In this document: positions 23,734 through 31,439 of the stretch, in pieces
How the letters are laid out: every line of letters starts with the position of its first letter
How positions within the stretch are numbered: the first letter of the stretch is position 1
NCBI GenBank assembly: GCA_938042195.1
Contig: CALIRQ010000002.1
Location: 1 to 50,757, forward strand
Direction: 5' to 3'
Source: an uncultured archaeon
Lineage (GTDB): Archaea > Thermoproteota > Bathyarchaeia > 40CM-2-53-6 > CALIRQ01
DNA length: 50,757 nucleotides
Notes under the pieces: model-generated
Database searches by the model: none
Told to the model about the DNA's origin: nothing
What the model saw: only the letters and a program-made list of their open reading frames with translations
Translations under genes and position numbers: made by a program

Positions 23734-24290
23734 TTAATGGTTTTTCACCAAACCCGCATCCGGGCCCAAGAAGATCACGATGCTATGCCTTGATTGGATT
23801 CAGAGAGCTCGCCCCTGCCTTCCTTGGCTACCACATCTGCAGGATGAGCGCATATGGCGGCCATGGGAAGATCGAGCGCCCAATGCGGGGCCCTCTCACA
23901 TTTCCACCAACTCCTCAACCATTTCCATGCTTAAAGAAGCACGCCACCTCCCCGACAACCCTTTAGCCCTTGAATACCTTGGCCAAGGCCTCCCGGGAGT
24001 TTGAGCTCCATGGCCTTGCCGCATGAATTTTCCTCCGATGATGTAGCAATCCTCACGGTCGGTCACGCGCAGGGCTCCTGAGTTTTAAGCCGGTCGACTT
24101 CCGGGCCGAACTCCCTCACGGCCCGATCGACTTCCTCGACGGCACCATGCCCGGCCACGAAGGCGACCGCTTCCCCCGATCCAACCAGGCCTTCGGGCAA
24201 GTATGGGATGAGGCGCCTGGGCCTCGAATGGAAGAGGATTACGTGATCGGCGGCCTTCATAAGATCCCATTTTCTCCATCCGCGCCCCAT
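23734..24290 (-). pseudogene. Decayed MEDS-domain gene (several frameshifts)
   Basis: A sensory domain of the MEDS type (methanogen/methylotroph, DcmR sensory) can be followed across the whole region, but in different frames. The first 75 codons from ATG 24290 read ADHVILFHSRPRRLIPYL and AVAFVAGHGAVEEVDRAV. After an A run at 24083-24086 the match moves to another frame (SGALRVTDREDCYIIGGKF), then again to SREALAKVFKG, a stop, RVVGEVACFFKHG, then ALDLPMAAICAH and finally SIVIFLGPDAGL before a TAA at 23734. At least four indels are needed. The first 75 codons alone could still be translated. A TATA-like GAGTATAATC precedes the ATG. It lies just past the tRNA-Ser gene. Confidence 0.65.
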
Positions 24291-24471
24291 CGATCCCTAA
24301 GATTATACTCGATCGCGCCGATTTCATTTACACCATCCATGGTCGTGGAAATTCCAACATTCGAATAAAAGCCGATTCCCGGCGCATCGAGAGGGGCCTT
24401 AACCGTTTCGACACCAGATTTGGCGCCGGGAGTGGGATTTGAACCCACGAGGCCCCAAGGGGCCACAGGCT

Positions 24472-24483
24472 AACGAGCCCGGT
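24472..24483 (-). other. tRNA-Ser intron 2 at canonical position 37/38
   Basis: 12-nt insert after the GGA anticodon plus G37. The central helix CTGG/CTCG has a mismatch and a wobble, and the inner part is only a short loop, so this is a relaxed bulge-helix-loop site. A one-base shift of the boundaries gives the same mature sequence. Confidence 0.7.
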
Positions 24484-24491
24484 CTCCAGGC

Positions 24492-24508
24492 GTGGGCCCC
24501 CGCGGAAT
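24492..24508 (-). other. tRNA-Ser intron 1 at position 29/30
   Basis: 17-nt insert in the 5' strand of the anticodon stem. GGGC upstream of the 5' bulge pairs perfectly with GCCC upstream of the 3' bulge, and TTC/GGG-type pairing closes the inner hairpin. Removal restores CAGGC opposite GCCTG. Confidence 0.8.
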
Positions 24509-24609
24509 CTGCCCCGTACCAGGCTCGGGAATCCCGGCCCAGTAGGGCTTGGCTGAAACAAGCTTATGAAGGTTTCCCGGCAATGGGTGCGGATTGAATT
24601 TTCGCCTTG

Positions 24610-24621
24610 AATATTTTTATA
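24610..24621 (+). promoter_or_regulatory. TATA box of the SpoIIM-like gene
   Basis: ATTTTTATATCC about 45 bases before the chosen TTG start at 24658. Because this box sits inside the longest open frame, translation must begin downstream of it. Confidence 0.55.
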
Positions 24622-24657
24622 TCCGGGAGGGGGGCCTTTGTTCATTGTCCGGGGGCC

Positions 24658-25248
24658 TTGGGTTTGGATAGGTTCGAAGGGAGTGTTGGCTACGTTTCTT
24701 CGATAAAGGTCTCGTTGGCCTTCTCCTCCATCCTCTTCTTCGGATCGGCCATAGCGGCCTATTGCTTCAGCGATAGGATACCGATAGACATAATAGAGGT
24801 CTTAAGGAGGGCGTTCGGGGAACTGAGAGAGTTCGACCCCATACAGCTCATGCTTTTCATATTCCTTAACAATTCCGTCAAGAGCTTCATGGTGATATTG
24901 CTCGGCCCAGCTTTGGGGATAGTGCCCTTCTTCTTCACGGTGATGAACGGCGGGATTTTGGGATTGGCCATGGGAAGGGTCGTGGAATCGAGGGGCATCG
25001 CCTTCGCCCTAGCCGCCGTGCTCCCCCATGGGATCTTTGAGATCCCGGCCATAATAGCCAGCTCCGCCATAGGCTTCAGGCTGGCTTGGGAGGTATTGAG
25101 GAAGATCTTCTCCGGCGGGAACGTCCTACGAGAGCTTAAGAAGGGGTTGCGGTTCTTCCTATTGAGGATCGCCCCCCTGCTATTGGTCGCCGCCTTCATC
25201 GAGGCCTTCATAACGCCGGCCATATCCCTCCTCATCTCAAAGCCATAG
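24658..25248 (+). CDS. Stage II sporulation protein M (SpoIIM/DUF95) family membrane protein
   Basis: A membrane protein of about 196 residues with around five transmembrane segments. Family motifs are FLNNSVKSFMVILLGPALGI followed by an NGGILGLAMG turn, and the LPHGIFEIPAIIAS segment. Archaeal members of this family have no known function; the sporulation name comes from bacteria. The frame is open from 24607 but that start lies in the TATA box. I use TTG 24658, with CGGGGGCC in front; TTG 24664 is almost as good. It is a single-gene unit flanked by tRNA-Ser and cbf5, both on the other strand. Confidence 0.82.
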   Translation: MGLDRFEGSVGYVSSIKVSLAFSSILFFGSAIAAYCFSDRIPIDIIEVLRRAFGELREFDPIQLMLFIFLNNSVKSFMVILLGPALGIVPFFFTVMNGGILGLAMGRVVESRGIAFALAAVLPHGIFEIPAIIASSAIGFRLAWEVLRKIFSGGNVLRELKKGLRFFLLRIAPLLLVAAFIEAFITPAISLLISKP

Positions 25249-25294
25249 ACCCCACGACCGGCGAGGGGCGGCGAAGAACGGGCCGAGTGGATGA

Positions 25295-26301
25295 TTACTT
25301 GGCTCTCCAACGGGGATAGAGGCCCCTCTTCATCACAACCCTATCAGTTTTCACGGCGATCCCCTTCTCGAGCTCCATCACCTCCTCCGTACTCATCAGG
25401 GCCTCGCCGAGGGCGACCGCCTCCCCCTTCAAGGTCATTATGGCCACGGTGGCCCCCTTTTCCATATGCTTGTCCAATTTCGCTATGCCGGGTATAGCCA
25501 AGTTGGCGCCGTGGCAGATCGCATCCACGGCCGAATCCCTTATGTAGACCTTGGGCATATACTCCAAGGCCTCCTCCAAGGGTCTCACGACCTCCCTGAG
25601 GGCCGATTCATCGCCATCCCTCTCGTATTCATTCTTCGCCCTCACCAAATCATGGAGCGTGTAAAGTCTCCTCCCCTCCTCGAACGGTCCGGCCCTTATC
25701 CTCCTGAGTTCGGCCATGTGGGCTCCGAAGCCGAGGACTTGGCCAATATCCGAGCAGAGCTTCCTTATGTACGTCCCGGATTGGCAAGCTATCCTGAATA
25801 GGACCTTCCTATCGACCATCTCGAGCAACTCGCACTCGTATATCTCCCTGACCCTTACCGCCCTTTTGACGGATGCCCTGAGCGGGGGCTTTTGGAAGAT
25901 CGGCCCAGTGAACTCATCGAGGAGCCTCCTGATCTCCCCCTCGCTTGATTCGCCGTGGAGTATCATGAGGCATACGTATTCCTTCCCGGATAGCAGGAAG
26001 GCCTTGAGTACCTTGGTGGACTCCTCGAGGGCTATTGGGAGGATCCCGGTGACCTTGGGATCGCCCCGCCGCCGATCGGCCCTAGGGTCCCGCCGTGCCC
26101 GATCCTCCCTACCCCGAGGATCCTCTTCACCCAAGCCGTGACCTCATGGCTCGATGGCCCGGGCGGCTTGTCCAAGTTTATCATTCCATACCCAATATGC
26201 TCCTCCAGCGGCCTTTTGTATGGATCCCATCCGTAGTTCGGGTCGGTGGCGTCTTCGCTCTTCACCACGACCTCCCTTGGCATCGTCCAGGGGGGCTTCA
26301 T
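25295..26301 (-). CDS. cbf5: tRNA/rRNA pseudouridine synthase Cbf5, split by a 20-nt mRNA intron
   Basis: The catalytic subunit of the box H/ACA RNP and archaeal TruB homologue. Exon 1 (26082-26301) encodes the MPREVVVKSE start, INLDKPPGPSSHEVTAWVKR and the first half of the catalytic loop (GHGGTL). Exon 2 (25295-26061) resumes in a different frame with the rest (DPKVTGILPIAL), then PPLRASVKRAVRVR, GTYIRKLCSDIG and the PUA domain (VAIMTLKGEAVALG). Removing 26062-26081 joins the frames, gives 328 residues and restores the invariant GTLDPKVTG motif, with the intron inside the codon for the catalytic Asp. Start ATG 26301 lies about 30 bases from a TATA box. It is downstream of L14e on the same strand but has its own promoter. 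Confidence 0.93.
26062..26081 (-). other. BHB-type intron in cbf5 mRNA
   Basis: A 20-nt insert folds as a full hBHBh' motif. The outer helix GGGA/TCCC is exonic, the central helix is CCCT/GGGG (one G-T), and the inner helix is GCCG/CGGC with a 5-base loop. The bulges read AG|G and CG|A, and cutting there joins CTAG to AT to give CTA GAT. Introns at this site in cbf5 are known from Crenarchaeota and are removed by the tRNA splicing endonuclease. Confidence 0.9.
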
Positions 26302-26330
26302 CGGGTATCGCCGGAGCCTCGGCAGAGGGG

Positions 26331-26341
26331 GCTTATAAATT
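26331..26341 (-). promoter_or_regulatory. TATA box of cbf5
   Basis: The minus strand reads ATTTATAAGC, about 30 bases before the cbf5 ATG at 26301, implying a very short or absent leader. Confidence 0.55.
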
Positions 26342-26362
26342 GATGAGCGATGGCGTTCGGAG

Positions 26363-26698
26363 CTATGGAGCGGGCGGGGCTTGGCCCTTGGCCGCCCTCT
26401 TCCGCCTAGCCTTGGGCTTCTCCTCCGCCGCTTCGGCCTTCGCCTTGCGCTTGGCCTTGGGCTTCCCAAGGAGGACCTTCATTATCTCCTCGTCCGATGC
26501 CCCCCTCCTGATCTCGATCTTCTCATCGGTGGGGGAGAGATGCCCCACATTGGCCCTCCTCCTCTTCACGCCCGTCAACTCCTTGGGCCCGGTCACCAGG
26601 ACGTTCTTATTATCTATAATATCCACTATGACGCATCTCTTCCCCGCTTCTCTCCCGGCGGTCTTGACGCATATCCTGCCGATATCTATGGCTGCCAA
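26363..26698 (-). CDS. rpl14e: 50S ribosomal protein L14e (eL14)
   Basis: A 111-residue archaeal/eukaryotic large-subunit protein. The KOW-type N-terminal domain reads DIGRICVKTAGREAGKRCVIVDIIDNKNVLVTG, then VKRRRANVGHLSPTDEKIEI. A Lys/Ala-rich tail follows, somewhat longer than usual. ATG 26698, 28 bases after the cmk stop. L34e, often between cmk and L14e, is not present. Confidence 0.94.
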   Translation of the reverse strand: MAAIDIGRICVKTAGREAGKRCVIVDIIDNKNVLVTGPKELTGVKRRRANVGHLSPTDEKIEIRRGASDEEIMKVLLGKPKAKRKAKAEAAEEKPKARRKRAAKGQAPPAP

Positions 26699-26726
26699 CC
26701 GCCATCCCCAGTCGGCCAGTAAATGC

Positions 26727-27293
26727 CTACTGGGTTAAATTAATCTTCTTCCCCCCGCATCTTCCGACAAAGGCCTCCACGGCCCTCTTGAGGAACGCGG
26801 TGGTATCATCCAAGGGCAACAGGCTAGTATCGACTATCAGATCGTATGCGGATATATCTCCGACATCGATCCCGTATAGGCTGAGGTATCTCTCCCTTTG
26901 GGCCGCCTCCCTGCTCCGGGTTTGCTCCCTTGCCCTTTCGATGTCGAGGCGATCCCTCTCCGCTATCCTCTTGAACCTCAGCTCATCCGGGGCGAAGAGA
27001 TATATTCTCATATCCGCCCCCTCCCCAGCCATCCAAGCCACCAATTGCCCCTCCAACACCACAGACCCCTTCTCCACCTCCATTTTGGTGAGGGCATCGA
27101 TCCCTTCGTCTATGGAGGGGTCCCGCCTCGCGATCTCGCCCATTTCCTCCAGGGAGATACCCCTCCCCTCCGCAATCTCCCTGAACAATTTGCCGGCTGA
27201 TGAAAAGCGGAGGCCGAACTCGCTCGCTATCGCCTTCGCATACGTGGATTTCCCCGTGCCATGAGGGCCGCCGATCGCAATCACTTTGCACAA
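26727..27293 (-). CDS. cmk: Cytidylate kinase, archaeal type
   Basis: A 188-residue P-loop kinase that phosphorylates CMP and dCMP. The Walker A GGPHGTGKST is at residues 8-17, with GKLFREIAEGRG, the VLEGQLVAWM strand and the Arg-rich lid ERDRLDIERAREQTRSRE. It begins with TTG 27293; a GTG at 27284 is possible but would remove part of the first beta strand. It follows the EMC3-like gene after 16 bases, in the usual secY-adk-EMC3-cmk order. Confidence 0.93.
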   Translation of the reverse strand: MCKVIAIGGPHGTGKSTYAKAIASEFGLRFSSAGKLFREIAEGRGISLEEMGEIARRDPSIDEGIDALTKMEVEKGSVVLEGQLVAWMAGEGADMRIYLFAPDELRFKRIAERDRLDIERAREQTRSREAAQRERYLSLYGIDVGDISAYDLIVDTSLLPLDDTTAFLKRAVEAFVGRCGGKKINLTQ

Positions 27294-27309
27294 ATCAGGC
27301 CATCGACCC

Positions 27310-27816
27310 TCAATCTTCTGGGGTGAGCCCGAACAGCCTGGATAGCGGCAGGCTGATCGCGAATGAGCAAAGGATGTACCAAGCGGCGAAGGAGAGCTCG
27401 CTCCCGAGGATCCACGGTATGGTGAATGGGGATTTGGCGACCGTGGAATGGCCGAAGAAATTGCTCAGGACTATCCAGATGATCCAGAACGGGATTATAA
27501 ATATGAAGCTTATCTTCATCCTATCCCACATCATCTTGCTTTGTAGCTTCATCATGGATTGTTGCCTCTTGGCGACCTTGGCCATCAGCTGCTTATCCCC
27601 GCTCTTCCTCGCCCTGTCGAATTCCTCCCTCCAAGCCGCCACCTCCTTCGAAAGCCTCCTCAGCTTTTGGACGTCGACGAGCAACCTATTGGCCAAGTTC
27701 GTTATAAACGAGAGCAGGAAAGCCAAGGCCAATATGAATAGGGTCGAGTTTGGGATCGAGGAGTAGGGCTTCAGGGCATTCATGCATGCTTCCCAAAGCG
27801 CGGCGATTGGATCCAA
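27310..27816 (-). CDS. EMC3/TMCO1/DUF106 family membrane insertase (Oxa1 superfamily)
   Basis: A 168-residue membrane protein of the archaeal Oxa1/YidC-like group. It has an N-terminal transmembrane segment (LFILALAFLLSFITNLANRL), a cytosolic coiled coil rich in charge (QKLRRLSKEVAAWREEF and KRQQSMMKLQSKMM), then two or three more hydrophobic segments. Members probably help insert membrane proteins after the ribosome-SecY step. TTG 27816 follows the adkA stop directly; ATG 27783 is the alternative. Location right behind secY and adk supports a role with the translocon. Confidence 0.88.
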   Translation of the reverse strand: MDPIAALWEACMNALKPYSSIPNSTLFILALAFLLSFITNLANRLLVDVQKLRRLSKEVAAWREEFDRARKSGDKQLMAKVAKRQQSMMKLQSKMMWDRMKISFIFIIPFWIIWIVLSNFFGHSTVAKSPFTIPWILGSELSFAAWYILCSFAISLPLSRLFGLTPED

Positions 27817-28401
27817 TCATCCCACCATCTTGGATATTATGCCGAATAGCTCCTCCGCGGCCTCCAGATGCCTGCCGGCCTCGTTATTAACTATCTTCAC
27901 CGGGGCCCCCGTTATGACGGAGCAGGCAGCTGCCAAGAACCTCGACCAATTCAGCTCCCGCTCTATAAGGGCCCTAGATGCTTCGTCCCTCCTCCTGCCC
28001 TTATCGGATGCCCTGCGATTGGCTATCTCCTCCGGAGGGGCCTCAATGAGGACCAATAGGGAGGGGGAGAGCTTGGAGAGGACGTTCATAGGCAACCCGG
28101 GCCAGAGGCCGCAATCGGTCTTCACGAACATATGAGTATCGACTATCAATATCCCGCTGCCCCTCCTCTCCGAGATCTCCCTCGCGGCCTCCTCTTGGAT
28201 CTTCCTCTGCAAAGCCACATCCTGCCTCCTTATCTCATCTCTATCCAAGGCCATCCCCCTCCTCCCGAGGATCTCGGACATGATCGTGCCGAAGTTCACC
28301 ACGGAGACGGGCACTCCGTTCTTCTCTGATACGCCCTTGAGGGCCTCCAGGACCGTCGTCTTACCGACCCCCGGCAGGCCGGTGACTATCACCGTCAACA
28401 T
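27817..28401 (-). CDS. adkA: Adenylate kinase, archaeal type
   Basis: A 194-residue kinase that converts AMP and ATP to two ADP. Walker A reads GLPGVGKTT at residues 8-16; the RRQDVALQRKIQEEAAREI helix and LIVDTHMFVKTDCGLWPGLP are archaeal AdkA hallmarks. ATG 28401, six bases after secY. The secY-adk pairing is conserved in archaea and bacteria. Confidence 0.95.
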   Translation of the reverse strand: MLTVIVTGLPGVGKTTVLEALKGVSEKNGVPVSVVNFGTIMSEILGRRGMALDRDEIRRQDVALQRKIQEEAAREISERRGSGILIVDTHMFVKTDCGLWPGLPMNVLSKLSPSLLVLIEAPPEEIANRRASDKGRRRDEASRALIERELNWSRFLAAACSVITGAPVKIVNNEAGRHLEAAEELFGIISKMVG

Positions 28402-28407
28402 AGCGGC

Positions 28408-29826
28408 TCACTTCCCGAGGATCCCCCTCAGAGCCGGATACATCTCCGCGACCCTTTCGCGAGCCAAGATCTGATAGTATTGCTCGAGGATCCCGACCGT
28501 CAATAGGATGCCCGTACCGGATCCGAAGGCCCCCAAGAAATCCGAGAGGGATGCGACAAGGCCGATTATTATCCCACCCAAGATCGTGACCGTTGGTATA
28601 TATCGGGAGAGCAATTGCCTTATCGGGACGTCGGCTCTTCTGAAGCCGCCGACCTGCATGCCGGAATCTATGAGTTGCTTCGCCACCGTGCCCGCGTCCA
28701 TGCCGCTGACCTCAACCCAAGTCTTCGCGAAGAATACGCATGTGAGGACCATCAGGAATATATGAACCAAGGACCTTATTGGGTCCTGTGCTACTTCGGA
28801 GAGGCTCTTTGGAGAAGTCACGTAGTAGACCAAGCCGCCACTTGGCCTATAGGAGTTCCCGGCCACCTCGAACGTGCCCAATAGGTTCATCCAGAAATTG
28901 GCTCCAGTGGGATTAAGCCTGGACCAGATTATTTGGGAGATGAAGTATATGTTCCCGAAGAGCGCGGCGGCGAAGATCACAGGTATGTTGGATACGTAGA
29001 GCAATTTGATCGGGAATTTCCCCCTGAACCCCCTGTACCGCGAGTGGGATATGGGTATCTCTATCCTGAGGCTGTTCACATAGATGACCAAAGCGAAGAC
29101 CGCGAGCGTCGTCAGGAATCCTACCATATCCGGCAGGCCCTCCCCTCGGTAGAATGCCTCCTGCAATGGGCTGCGCATCATAAGGGATTGCACAAAGGCC
29201 ACGAGGGCCCCTAGATACTTTCCATCGCTCATCGGGCCGACCGGGGCTATGGATTCCCACCATATCCTCTGCGCCACCCCGGCCGCTATGAAGAGGCTTA
29301 TCCCGCTCCCGAGTCCCCATCCCTTCTGCAATAGCTCGTCCAACAACATTATCACAATCCCGGCCGCGGCCAATTGGAGGAGGATTATGAGTTGGTTCTG
29401 GATGGGGATCGCGCCGTAGGCCCCGCCGATTATGTAGGCCAAGGCTTCGAAGATCGTCATAATTACGGCGAGGACCTTGCTCGCGCCCGTGAAAAGAGCC
29501 CTATCCTCGGGCTTCGTCATATCAACGTCGATCATCTTCGAGCCAGAGAGTATCTGAAGTATAAGGCCGCCCGTTACTATCGGGCCTATTCCAAGCTCCA
29601 TGAGGGTGCCCCTGCTCGAGGCGAATATCACCCTCATGGCCCCGAAGGGATCGGCGAGGCCCTCCTTCCCGATCCCGTAAAGCGGTATCCTGGTCATGAC
29701 CAAGTAGGTTATCAGCGCCACCGCGGTCCAAGCCAGCTTCTCGTTGAACGGTACTCTCCGCTCGGGCTTCTTTACGTCCGGTAGGAACCTTGCGAATGGT
29801 CGGAATATTTCTATGAACCTGACCAT
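28408..29826 (-). CDS. secY: Protein translocase subunit SecY
   Basis: The 472-residue channel subunit of the Sec translocon, with ten predicted transmembrane segments. Recognisable are the early PERRVPFNEKLAWT stretch, GIGPIVTGGLILQILSGSKM (TM2/plug area), the cytosolic loop IEIPISHSRYRGFRG with basic residues that contact the ribosome, and the C-terminal tail. ATG 29826 lies immediately after the L15 stop. Confidence 0.96.
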   Translation of the reverse strand: MVRFIEIFRPFARFLPDVKKPERRVPFNEKLAWTAVALITYLVMTRIPLYGIGKEGLADPFGAMRVIFASSRGTLMELGIGPIVTGGLILQILSGSKMIDVDMTKPEDRALFTGASKVLAVIMTIFEALAYIIGGAYGAIPIQNQLIILLQLAAAGIVIMLLDELLQKGWGLGSGISLFIAAGVAQRIWWESIAPVGPMSDGKYLGALVAFVQSLMMRSPLQEAFYRGEGLPDMVGFLTTLAVFALVIYVNSLRIEIPISHSRYRGFRGKFPIKLLYVSNIPVIFAAALFGNIYFISQIIWSRLNPTGANFWMNLLGTFEVAGNSYRPSGGLVYYVTSPKSLSEVAQDPIRSLVHIFLMVLTCVFFAKTWVEVSGMDAGTVAKQLIDSGMQVGGFRRADVPIRQLLSRYIPTVTILGGIIIGLVASLSDFLGAFGSGTGILLTVGILEQYYQILARERVAEMYPALRGILGK

Positions 29827-30270
29827 TTATCCGGATCCCCCCGGGGGGCTCAATATGACCCTCCCTCCGGCCCCCTCTATCTTCTTCAAGGCCGAGCTGG
29901 AGCAGGCCGCGGCCTTGACCTCTATCGGGATCGATATATCGCCTTCGCCGAGTATCTTGGAATAGCCCAGCTCCCCCAAATCCAAGCTTATGGGCTGGTC
30001 GGCTTTGATCCTACCGCTATCGATCAATCCGGATATAAGCTCCGAGAGCTCGCCGAGGTTTATCGCCTTGACCTCCTCCACCAATGGCGGAGTGAAACCC
30101 TTCTTCCCCTTCCTTATGCCCTTGCTCAATAGGAGCGTCCATTTATGCTTGCACCAGCCCGCGTTCCCGCGCCCGCCCTTGCTCCCGTGCTTCCTATGTT
30201 GGCCGGATACCCCCCAACCATGGGTCCTGGAGCCCCTGAGCTTCCTAACCTTCCTCTTCCTAGTCGCCAT
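29827..30270 (-). CDS. rpl15: 50S ribosomal protein L15 (uL15)
   Basis: A 147-residue large-subunit protein. It begins ATRKRKVRKLRGSRTHGWG, followed by the Gly/Lys-rich HRKHGSKGGRGNAGWCKHKW region typical of archaeal L15. ATG 30270, with a G-rich stretch before it, is preferred over TTG 30285. It lies between L30 and secY as usual. Confidence 0.95.
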   Translation of the reverse strand: MATRKRKVRKLRGSRTHGWGVSGQHRKHGSKGGRGNAGWCKHKWTLLLSKGIRKGKKGFTPPLVEEVKAINLGELSELISGLIDSGRIKADQPISLDLGELGYSKILGEGDISIPIEVKAAACSSSALKKIEGAGGRVILSPPGGSG

Positions 30271-30292
30271 CCCGCTCGCCCCCAATTCGGAT

Positions 30293-30793
30293 TCAGGACA
30301 TTTTCTCTATAAGCTCATCTATCCCCCTTCCCCTATAACCGAGCTCGCCGCCCGATCCATATGGCTTCTTAACGCTCCCTTTGAAACCCCCCTTCGGAGG
30401 ATGGAGCCTGAAGACGGGCTTCAACCCCTTTTTATAAAGCTCCTTGGGGCTTATCCTCCCCTCCAGGATCTCGCGCGCGATCTCCTCGACCGATCCATAT
30501 CCGAGTTTTCGGAGAGCAACGCCATCAAGCCTCCCGACGCCCACAATCCTCCCCCTTCTCTCGAGGAGGAGCGCCAATTTCTCAAGGCTCGGCTCTCCCC
30601 AAGTCACTAAATCCTTCACCTTCCTCAACATCCCAATGATCTCGGGCTTTTTGGGGAGCAGGACTGCGTGAAACCTCCTCCCAAGCCTCAGCGTCCTCAG
30701 GGCGTATTCCATCTCGCCGCCCATCTTAATCCCACTCCGAAGCCTTATAGCCAAGAGCACGCCGAGCGTCTCCGCCGACAACGAGATCACCAA
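30293..30793 (-). CDS. rpl30: 50S ribosomal protein L30 (uL30)
   Basis: A 166-residue archaeal/eukaryotic L7/L30-type protein. The N-terminal LLAIRLRSGIKMGGEMEYALRTL and the central LVTWGEPS are characteristic. The long archaeal extension contains FRLHPPKGGFKG. The start is TTG 30793 or the adjacent GTG 30790; the gene begins seven bases after the S5 stop. Confidence 0.95.
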   Translation of the reverse strand: MVISLSAETLGVLLAIRLRSGIKMGGEMEYALRTLRLGRRFHAVLLPKKPEIIGMLRKVKDLVTWGEPSLEKLALLLERRGRIVGVGRLDGVALRKLGYGSVEEIAREILEGRISPKELYKKGLKPVFRLHPPKGGFKGSVKKPYGSGGELGYRGRGIDELIEKMS

Positions 30794-30800
30794 TTGAGCG

Positions 30801-31439
30801 TCAGGACCATTCCGAAGGAGGTATTATGCGATAGCTACTCCTAAGGGCGTCGTATATCGCATATGCCATTGAGCTGAGGGTGCACGTCGAGCCGAAGGTC
30901 CTAGTCCAGCAATCCTTTACTCCGGCCAACTTCAATACGGCTTTGGTGACCTCTCCGCCGACCAAGCCGAGGCCCCTGGGCCCCGGGATCAATTCGATGG
31001 AAACGCTTCCGCACTTCCCCCTCACCTTGAACGGCAGGGAATGAAGCTGATCGCAGGCGCACTCCCAGCTCCCGCACCCCCTAAGGACGGGGATTACGTT
31101 AAGCTTGGCATCTACGATTGCTTTATCTATCGCGATCCTGATCTGCTTGGCCTTCCCGGAACCGATCCCAACGTATCCGTCCTCGTTCCCCACGCAGACC
31201 ACGGCCTTGAACCGCGTCCTCTCCCCGGCATCGGTCTGCTTTTGAACGATCCCTATGCCGAGGACCTCGTGCCTAATATTTGGGAGGAGGGCATCAACTA
31301 TCTCCGGCTCCATTATCTTCAATCCTTGCGCGAATATATCGGCCAGTGAGGCCAATTTGCCCTCTTGGACCATCCTCCCAACCTTGGTCCTCGGGATCCA
31401 CTCGCCCCCTTCCCTGCCCGCGTGGCCCATCTCCATCAT
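30801..31439 (-). CDS. rps5: 30S ribosomal protein S5 (uS5)
   Basis: A 212-residue small-subunit protein important for decoding fidelity. It shows EWIPRTKVGRMVQEGK, the double-stranded-RNA-binding-like RFKAVVCVGNEDGYVGIGSGKAKQ segment, and ELIPGPRGLGLVGGEVTKAVL. ATG 31439 overlaps the L18 stop as ATGA; further ATGs follow at once. Confidence 0.96.
   Translation of the reverse strand: MMEMGHAGREGGEWIPRTKVGRMVQEGKLASLADIFAQGLKIMEPEIVDALLPNIRHEVLGIGIVQKQTDAGERTRFKAVVCVGNEDGYVGIGSGKAKQIRIAIDKAIVDAKLNVIPVLRGCGSWECACDQLHSLPFKVRGKCGSVSIELIPGPRGLGLVGGEVTKAVLKLAGVKDCWTRTFGSTCTLSSMAYAIYDALRSSYRIIPPSEWS

Larger units (their letters stand above)
24421..24538 (-). tRNA. tRNA-Ser(GGA) with two BHB-type introns, CCA encoded
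   Basis: Minus-strand tRNA. The acceptor stem is GCCGGGA/TCCCGGC with discriminator G and an encoded CCA. D stem is CCCG/CGGG, T arm GTGGG-TTCAAAT-CCCAC, and the 17-base variable arm contains GGCCCC/GGGGCC. A standard serine anticodon arm (CAGGC, CTGGAGA, GCCTG) appears only if two inserts are removed. Intron 1 (24492-24508, 17 nt) is at position 29/30, with central helix GGGC/GCCC between bulges AG|A and AC|G. Intron 2 (24472-24483, 12 nt) is at 37/38 with a weaker helix and short loop. The mature form is 89 nt including CCA. A TATA-like CATAAGC lies about 27 bases upstream of the 5' end. Confidence 0.88.

Noticed and set aside
24085-24327. 80-residue minus-strand frame overlapping the MEDS region
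   Set aside because: It is Arg/Gly-rich with no domain similarity, while the overlapping frame matches MEDS motifs.
25295-26469. cbf5 as a frameshifted pseudogene
   Set aside because: The frame break is an exact 20-nt insert with a complete BHB fold at a known intron site, and both exons are well conserved.
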